This document shows, piece after piece, positions 57,605 through 64,000 of a DNA stretch of 64,000 bases. The stretch covers positions 84,825-148,824 of the forward strand of contig WHVA01000271.1 in NCBI GenBank assembly GCA_015179125.1, read 5' to 3'. The translations under genes were made by a program, and so were the position numbers. Position 1 is the first letter of the stretch, and each line of letters starts with the position of its first letter. Below the pieces are notes generated by a model that worked only from the letters and a program-made list of their open reading frames with translations, was not told the origin of the DNA and did not search any database. Origin of the DNA: Gautieria morchelliformis (Eukaryota > Basidiomycota > Agaricomycetes > Gomphales > Gomphaceae).

Positions 57605-58769
57605 CGCGATGCATACGGCCTCCTGCACTTCCACACAAATAGACGCCCGTTTATCCGCTTGCAGGTAGGGTGGGCTAGTACTCGTGCTGCTGGAGATGGT
57701 CTCCCATATTCCATTGGCCGCATCGATCCTAGTCAGCAATGCCGAGCTGCATTTGTACAAGTTTGGAAATCGGTTCGAGATAGCTTTTTGTCAGCTCTCG
57801 CCATGTCCGAGGAGTGATCAATGTGTCCACTGAGGGAGAATGGCACAAATCAAAGATGGGGATGCGACTGGAAGAACTCGGGGAAGTATCGTGGCGAATC
57901 GACGAAGAGGAGGAGTAGGAGAACTGTGATCCGGACTGAAGAAAGGGAGTCTACTAGTTGCATGGCAGTATCCACTGCGGCGTCCCGGGAGGTTGCAAGG
58001 CCAGAAATAATCAACGCGCGTCGGCGGAGGGAAGGGATGTAAGTGTCTCAATCAGTCCAACGGAACCACGGCATTCGTACAACAATCGGGCCTGAGCTTG
58101 CGGCGAAGTGTAGCAATGAACGCGAACCACATGTACCGGGGCCGCTGCCTATGATAAGAGCATGACACTCGTGTGGATACGCAACACAATCAGGCGGCCC
58201 GCTGGAGAGACGAGGCTATCTTGATGATAAGATATATCGGGACCAGATAAAGCGCCTTCAAGTTAGGGTTGCCATGCGGGAGTCTGACCAAGATCTCGTC
58301 TGCAGAACCATCTCTTGCAGCTTGCTACAGGCCAACAGCAATATGTTCGTAGTGCCTCCGTGTCATAAAGCGTGTCCCAGGTAGGGACTCGCTCAATCGG
58401 TGCATCTTACTCTTGCAGCGTTTTCCGTCAGGTGCCAGTGGAAGATAGAGTAAAAAGAACGTACTCATCGAATGTCCATGTGGTATTGACTTCCTTTATC
58501 CAAGTGTCGTTATGTAATGCAGTAACGTAAATAGTAACTTGCTCCTGACATAGCTTGCCAATATTGGTGTCGCATGGGAGTTATAAGGACTGCGCGCTTG
58601 GTCATGCCACGAAGTCACCTCATTACTAGCACCGTCAACGACAAACTTTGAGGGCTGCGCGCATGGATGGGCGAAGGACGTATACCGCATGTCCTGCTGG
58701 TGCTATAAAGTCCTAGGGGCTCCGTCCGTCATCATGCATCGTCGGTGCCTGCGAGTCGTACGGCCCGGT

Positions 58770-58915
58770 CTAGTGCTGGCAGAGGCTGGCTCGTGAAGTG
58801 CTGGAATAGAGCTGAGGCTGCGTGCTGGAAAAGGCTGGCTCGTGAAGTCCTGGAGCATGCAGAGCGTGCGCGGCACGTGCTGGGAAGGACTGGCTCGTGA
58901 CGTTCTGGAAAAGAC
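58770..58915 (+). repeat. Local minisatellite, about three ~45-50-bp units
   Basis: Units built on 'ctgg.a.aggctggctcgtga' followed by 'agt.ctgga' occur at about 58785, 58834 and 58886; the partner copy has one unit (5212-5240). Confidence 0.75.
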
Positions 58916-59773
58916 GAAAGACGGAGGTGCGTGTCTTCTCGACCTTGGCTCTCCAGTATCGAGAAATGGACCGACGCAGGAGTGGATCGCCTCGCTGTTC
59001 GACCTCGTAATTGAGAAGCAGAGCCGCCTGTACAGGCGATCGTCACGATGAATACCGTATATCACTCTATCGGATGGATATCAATGATAGGTGCGCCCGA
59101 GAACTGAGTGCATTGATTGTCATGCAGACGCTGAAGGAAACAGTCGAAATGCCGTCAATTGGCACACCTTGCTGCCAAGACGAGAGAACATTGGGTTGGC
59201 ATTGCAGTACTTAGGCTGGATCTACGGGTCACGGTGAGCTCTTCAGAGATATCTTCCTATAAATCTGGGCCCGTACCAAGCGGAGAGCCAATGAAGCGAG
59301 AGCGTCCTATCTATCGCGAAATTCCAAACATCGTATCTGGTCCATCTGCTGCGTATCGTGGATCTCCAGCGATCCTTGACAGGCAGCTCATGGACCTCAG
59401 TGCTCGCAATGTAGCAATCTGACGAGGGAATTCGTGAGAGGTGCGCCCCAGATATACCGTGCCCTTTCAGATATGAAGGCTTGCGCATGTCTCCCCAGAT
59501 ATTGCAGGGGTTGGATACTGGCGATGCATCAGATCAGTCAGTAACACCCAGCCATGCACATGGAAACCTCACTAGGACCAGTAAAAAGATGCCGAACACT
59601 ATGGATGAGCATTCCATGCGCATGAGACTATGTTCTTGTTATCATCATGATTGACAGGTTTTAGATGGAAATCCTTACCGAACCGTGAGTCATCTAATGT
59701 CGTTGCGTTGGGGCCTTCTCTTTTTACGCCTTAGGTGTGTTGAGGAAGAACTCCCCAGCATTTGAGAAACTTG

Positions 59774-59799
59774 TAGCCCAGTACATAAGTACTGGGCTA
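59774..59799. repeat. 26-bp near-palindrome
   Basis: Counterpart of 5866-5891, with a single base change that leaves one central mismatch. Confidence 0.9.
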
Positions 59800-61379
59800 T
59801 AAGCTTGTAATATGCTGTGGAATGCTTACTTCACCCTCCATGCTCAATGTGTGCGCGGTCGGGTAATGAGAGGACGCCTGGTATGGACTCGGGCCCTTCT
59901 AGAGACGATTCCCAGATGGGGCTGGACCTGCGTTCTGCTGATAGCTTCCTTGCGGAATTATCATAGCTTATCAATGTCAGTTTCAAAACCGGAATGAGGG
60001 AACTTGGTGAAGACTTACACAAGGAGCTTGGGCTAGGCGGCAAGGCGCCTGGCACCAATGTGCGTCGCTCGACACCCTTTTTCTCTGTTCGCAATGATCT
60101 GCTGTTCCATCGTGGCCAAGGGTCGGTGCTGGTAAGGAGACGGTAGCTTATTTATTTATTTATTTTCCATTTGGCTTGCTGGGTCGCTTCCCGTGTCTGC
60201 GGCTATAGTTCCTAATTAGCTCCAGTCTGAGGGTTTTCTGGTAGTTTCCTCGCCCACCTGTTGGTCTAACCTTTAAGTTCGTAAGCTGCTCGCCACTCAC
60301 CCACTCACGTCGTGGCCTTGCTGCGGCTCTAAGGTCACCTCCCCGTGAACAATGGACGAGGCTATTTCAAAGCCCGCTGTCTTTGAAATGCTCTTTTCGT
60401 TTATTGGTCGGTTGTTTCGCGTGCCGCAATACTTAGCGACTGTGTCGGTCTTTTTAACAGTGTGTTAGGCATCTCTTCACAGTGTCCAATATGTTGTATT
60501 AATTCTCATTATGGCCCTCCACGACTCCACCGTCCCAGTAAGCCAACCTCAACGTATGTACATTTGATGTCGTGCGCATATTCCCCAGCTACCTTCATGA
60601 CCGTGTTGACCTTTAGTTGATAGCAAGGCACCTCAAGTTCTGTTCGTTGGCGGTGGTCAGTGGCACTAGGTGGTGATGGGATGCAGGGCGAGCTGTTGAT
60701 CACGTTTGGACAGTGTTAGTCGTGATGGTAGGCCCCAGCGTTGCTTGTCCTATTATGCAAATTCATACGGTGAGGTCCATGGCCGTATGATATCCCTTGG
60801 CAGGTCATCCTTGGTCGGTGGGCGGGCGTGTACGGGACGACGACCGATGCGGACTACTGCGTCTCCTGGTGGATGTGTAGGATCGACCCACACACCGAGC
60901 GAACACTCTTATAGTCCCACACGTCAATCTCGCTCTCGCGTGAGTTGAACTTGCAATGCAACGTCACCTTTTTTATTATCCAATTTAACGTCTTCTGTAT
61001 GACGGTTCAAGTTCTCACAAGCGCCGGTCTGCAACTTTGTCTTGGCTGCCCTTTCGTTATCTCTGCTTGTGCACACGGGGGAGCCCTGGGGTATCCATGC
61101 CTATGTGGGCGAGGGGGTTGTGTTCCGTCATCGTGCCTAGGTATCGTCCCTTCATCTGGCATCATGAGGTCTCGGAAGGTCTTGCTGAACTAGTGCGTGC
61201 TGTGCAGGTACTTGAAAAGGGGCGGCACCCTCTCGTTAGCAGTGCCTGGCCGTTTTTTTTCGCTCCTCTGCGTAGCACTTATCCAACTCCTCTCTCTGCT
61301 CCTTGTACTCCAAGAAGCTAAACAGAAAGCGATGTGTCATTTCATCTCCTCCTCCGCATATAACTTTTAGACGGATGAC

Positions 61380-61790
61380 AGTATTACAATACTTGCAATA
61401 TTTCGTCGCATTTGAAAGGGTATAAAGCGGAAGAAAGATGCTTCTCGCACGGATTCTAGCGGTGGCGGTACGGGGGGAGGGGTCCATATGCAAGGTGAAT
61501 TTTTCTCCCTTGCTTGCGCGGCGTAGCTTTGACCCGACGACCCAGCCTGGGCGCGGTTGGCAAAGTTGCCACCGAACATAGCCGCGAATCTAAAACGTTA
61601 GAACAGCGACCTCCCTCGGTCCCCCTCCTTGCAGCACCCGATTCTGACTCAAACTCTTTACATGGGACAACCTCGAGCCGTGGATGGATCACGGATACGC
61701 CAGTCAAGTCGTTCGCCTGATGGGTTGGGATCGTTCCTACAGCTCAGTTACGATCAAACAAAAGTCCACCACCCCCTCCTGACGCTATCC
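61380..61790 (+). pseudogene. 5' fragment of the NGR1-like gene, second copy
   Basis: Matches the 5' flank and RRM1 start of 31414-31800. It reads DSDSNSL with a frameshift, then PWMDHGYASQVVRLMGWDRS in another frame. The sequence then departs near 61800. It is fused directly to the end of duplication S copy 2. Confidence 0.8.
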
Positions 61791-61799
61791 CACAGCCAA

Positions 61800-62419
61800 T
61801 GTACTCGCCTCCAGTAACATTGATATACGCGGAAACAAAAAAAGTTGTCCAGGCGCGAATAATTGCTGGGAAACTGTCAGGAGGTCAGTGGGTGGGTGGG
61901 ATTCTGTAGCATAAAATTGAAATCGTGGATTTCATGGCAGGCAGTTGGTAGAAAATCTATTTTATTTATGTAAATCGCGATGATGCCACGTATATATACT
62001 TAATACATGACATGTATGTCCAATTTGAGTGCCAAGCGCACGGATGGGTTGGCGTCATATCTATCCATGAGTACATGCACCTCATGGGTATATATGTCCT
62101 ATTCCCGCGACGACATGGTAAGGGTTGCTTCAAAATCGTTGGGACGACCATTAAACAATGAAATAATCAACAAAAAGAAGGCTTTTTTTTTTTTTCTTAA
62201 ATACTCGAGGCGCTGCCCTGTACGACAGCTCACGGTACCATGTCCGCGACATGTTAATTAGGTGAAAATGATTCATTGGCAAGGGGCGTCTCTAACATCT
62301 CCAAACAAAGAGCTACGTGTAATAAACAAGCAAAGGGATCTTAAAAAGAAGCGACGATTGGTCCACAACTTAATGATTTGTCTAACGCATAGCACCGACT
62401 TGTAGCCCCATTCATAGTC
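61800..62419. other. Intergenic, nothing recognised
   Basis: AT-rich, with a run of T at about 62187-62201. No gene or repeat recognised. Confidence 0.45.
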
Positions 62420-63260
62420 AACAGATTCGGCGGAGGAGTCTGATCTGAAATGTCAGCTTTGGCGCACGGAGATGATGCCCATCCGTGATAAATGTGTCTG
62501 GCAGACCTGCCCAACGATCGTATTCTTCACATGGAGGGTTGGCGGGCCGCCGAGGCAAGGGGGGCCGGGAAAGTGCAGCTGCGCTCGCGTCAACTCGGGG
62601 GAGAAAGCTTTCGAGGAACGCGAGGGTTCGACTAGCTGTGAATCGGCGACTGATATCACGCGTCGTCATTCGATCCATTACTGAGCGGAGCAAACATGCG
62701 GACAATGTGGGTAAGATGCTGTGGCAAAGCCCCGTTCGCGTTTGATGCCGGGTGCCTCCGATTCGGCGCTCTCTTCTGCGTAATCGTCGAGTTCGCCCTG
62801 CATGGTGTCGCGAGGTTGGTCTTCAAGTTGTCCGCCAATCCAAGACAGGGAACTGGGAAGCCGACATTCTTCACGTGTCGCGGCGGGTGGGCAATATCAT
62901 GGAGATGTCGAAGTCCATGATGGCATACACCACACCAAGTGGCCGTCCACGTCGGAGCTTTCTCGTCGCAAGTTTGTTTGAAGGGTTGTCTGTGAAGACG
63001 CCACAATGGTTTGACTAGGATGTTGCAAGTCGATCTTGATGTCCTGCATAGGCAGGTTAGATGTGACGTTTTCGGACCATACAGGGCAGGAAAGAGGCCG
63101 ACGTGGTGGACAATGTGGTGTTTGTGCAGGAAGCTCAAGCCCTGTTGATATGAAGATAAGAATGAAGGGTTTGAGCAGTAGTGTTTCCCTAAGCCAGCAG
63201 CGCATATAGTCGACGGCTTCACTGATGGTCGAGAACCAGGAGTGAAAGGGGCTCTAGGAT
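62420..63260 (-). pseudogene. Protein kinase-like domain, decayed
   Basis: On the minus strand the order fits the C-lobe of a fungal kinase-like protein: ISEAVDYMR (about 63215), then GLSFLHKHHIVHHVG at 63100-63140 where GL.(F/Y)LHK..I.HRD is expected (HRD reads HHV), then VYAIMDFDISMIL (about 62905-62945) where YxIMDFG(L/I)S is expected (DFG reads DFD), and finally MDRMTTRDISRRFTASRTLA (62620-62675), like the last helix with its R.(P/S).(R/M) pattern. The frame changes between these parts and internal stops occur. Catalytic HRD and DFG residues are changed, so it is a pseudogene, or the relic of a pseudokinase. Confidence 0.6.
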
Positions 63261-63616
63261 GTGACGAACGAGTAAATGATTGATCATGGAAGAAGAGGTA
63301 TAGTGTACCTAGGCATAACCATAATGCGAAATCCAAGAGGTCCAAATGGGGCAATATTAATACACCCTCGAACCTGTGCAGAGACAGGCCGGTCGATTCC
63401 TATTCAAGAATTGCCAAATTTTATTGATGGAACGTGGAAAACGAATGGACGCACCACTCAGAGGCGGGCTCTGCGGCAAAGGATGCGCCACGTCCGCAAC
63501 GGACGCATGGGAGCGCAGTACGTCTGTTCGCCGACGTATCTGTTCCACCAATGTACTCGAAGAGCGTGTATCCGCGCTCAGCCAGCCAGGACCGGGTGGA
63601 GTGCCAGAATTCGAAC
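63261..63616. other. Spacer
   Basis: Open frames on both strands (63276-63704, 63357-63713), with no recognisable protein. It ends at the left tip of a hAT-like element; ATTCGAAC (63609-63616) would be its left target copy. Confidence 0.4.
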
Positions 63617-63775
63617 TAGTGTTCTGCAAAGCTCGGCTTGGGCCGCGGCTAAGCCGGAGCCGAGCCGCGAAAAGCCCGGCCGAGCCGGGCCAAAGCCATG
63701 CTGAGGCCGGCACCTAGGGCTCGGCCTGGGTTTTAGAGAGCCCGAGCCGGGCCCTGAAGTCGCGGCTTTTGAGCA
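63617..63775 (+). mobile_element. Left end of a second hAT-like element
   Basis: Starts TAGTGTTCTGCAAAGCTCGG, resembling the TIR of the complete element at 14864, and is followed by dense GCTCGGC/GAGCCGGGC subterminal repeats. No right end with a matching ATTCGAAC was found before the window ends, so the element is either truncated or continues outside. Confidence 0.6.
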
Positions 63776-63961
63776 CTTACCTGGCATGTGCGAAACGGGT
63801 AGCTGTTAGTAATCGGGACGATGACACCGCCGAGGCAGAGCCGGCACGCATTTAGCCGGAGGTTCGAGATCGCTCTCGACCCCGGGTTGCTGGTGCACCG
63901 GCATCGCATCGGCACAGCAGCTCGAAGAGATTGGTAATATAGGAACATCATAATTAGTATA
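63776..63961. other. Sequence between hAT end and Helitron end
   Basis: No gene recognised. Could be the interior of the hAT-like element. Confidence 0.3.
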
Positions 63962-64000
63962 CTAGGTGGGTACCCGCGCTTCGCGCGGGGGTGTAGGTCA
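63962..64000 (-). mobile_element. 3' terminus of another Helitron, continuing beyond the window
   Basis: Read on the minus strand: a 7-bp GC hairpin (CCCGCGC/GCGCGGG, 3-nt loop, 63973-63989), 7 bases, then CTAG (63965-63962) followed by T. Hairpin, short spacer and CTRR|T is the defining Helitron 3' end. The body lies to the right, outside the window. Confidence 0.7.

Larger units (their letters stand above)
57605..61361 (+). repeat. Segmental duplication S, copy 2 (direct partner 4156-7461)
   Basis: Colinear with 4156-7461, somewhat longer because of local expansions, for example the triplicated 'ggctggctcgtga' motif at 58770-58915 and about 90 extra bases near 59413-59505. All frames are broken. 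The T16 run at 6222-6237 corresponds here to a TTTA-repeat (about 60148-60166). Confidence 0.75.

Noticed and set aside
1-64000. tRNA or rRNA genes
   Set aside because: I looked for TTCRA-type T-arm motifs with flanking stems and for conserved rRNA segments and found none that I could fold or defend.

Overview
The window looks like a gene-poor, transposon-rich stretch of a filamentous basidiomycete genome, probably a wood-decay Agaricomycete. The evidence is the many short GT-AG introns (49-64 nt, one of 40 nt), a copper-radical glyoxal oxidase, a basidiomycete-style C2H2 zinc-finger gene, an NGR1-type three-RRM pseudogene, fungal Helitron, Tad1/I-like LINE and hAT elements, and no bacterial operon structure. 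The species assignment is inference; no search was possible.

Layout. 1-4155: a 5'-truncated LINE (RNase H plus zinc knuckle, poly(A) at 3380-3410) in otherwise featureless DNA. 4156-7461: a ~3.3 kb block repeated in the same orientation at about 57605-61361. 7532-12960: a ~5.4 kb block present in inverted orientation at about 45700-52105; it carries a dead glyoxal oxidase here and an intact 9-exon, 553-residue gene there. 13494-13782: a short poly(A)-tailed insertion with an 11-12 bp target duplication. 13854-14549: first member of an uncharacterised Ser/Pro-rich family (others at 34399 and 52877). 14864-16222: a defective hAT transposon with a perfect 8-bp target duplication. About 16676-20862: a LINE with ORF1 and ORF2, split by a solo LTR. 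21361-22500: an unknown gag-like ORF on the minus strand. About 24590-29242: an autonomous-type Helitron, split by a second copy of the same solo LTR. 31640-33302: NGR1-like pseudogene with two consecutive palindromes in its RRM2 exon. 33320-35600: a block paralogous to about 51000-54100. 37828-38751: an intact 5-exon zinc-finger gene with a 15-nt microexon. 43418-44055: a tandem duplication. 44880-45470: dynamin-like GTPase remnant. 55837-56950: an unresolved GC-rich coding locus. 61380-61790: a second fragment of the NGR1-like 5' end. 62420-63260: a decayed protein kinase-like gene. The last 400 bases hold the end of another hAT and the 3' terminus of another Helitron.

Only two loci can be spliced into complete host genes with all junctions in phase: glyoxal oxidase (45734-47831, minus) and the zinc-finger gene (37828-38751, minus). 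The three Ser/Pro-rich ORFs are also open. Most other coding sequence is transposon-derived or a decayed duplicate. The region has been shaped by segmental duplication, nested insertions (solo LTRs inside a LINE and inside a Helitron) and C-to-T-type nonsense changes. I found no multi-gene defence or biosynthetic system. The least explained items are the three-member Ser/Pro-rich family, the paired palindromes, and the coding-like insert directly upstream of the intact glyoxal oxidase.
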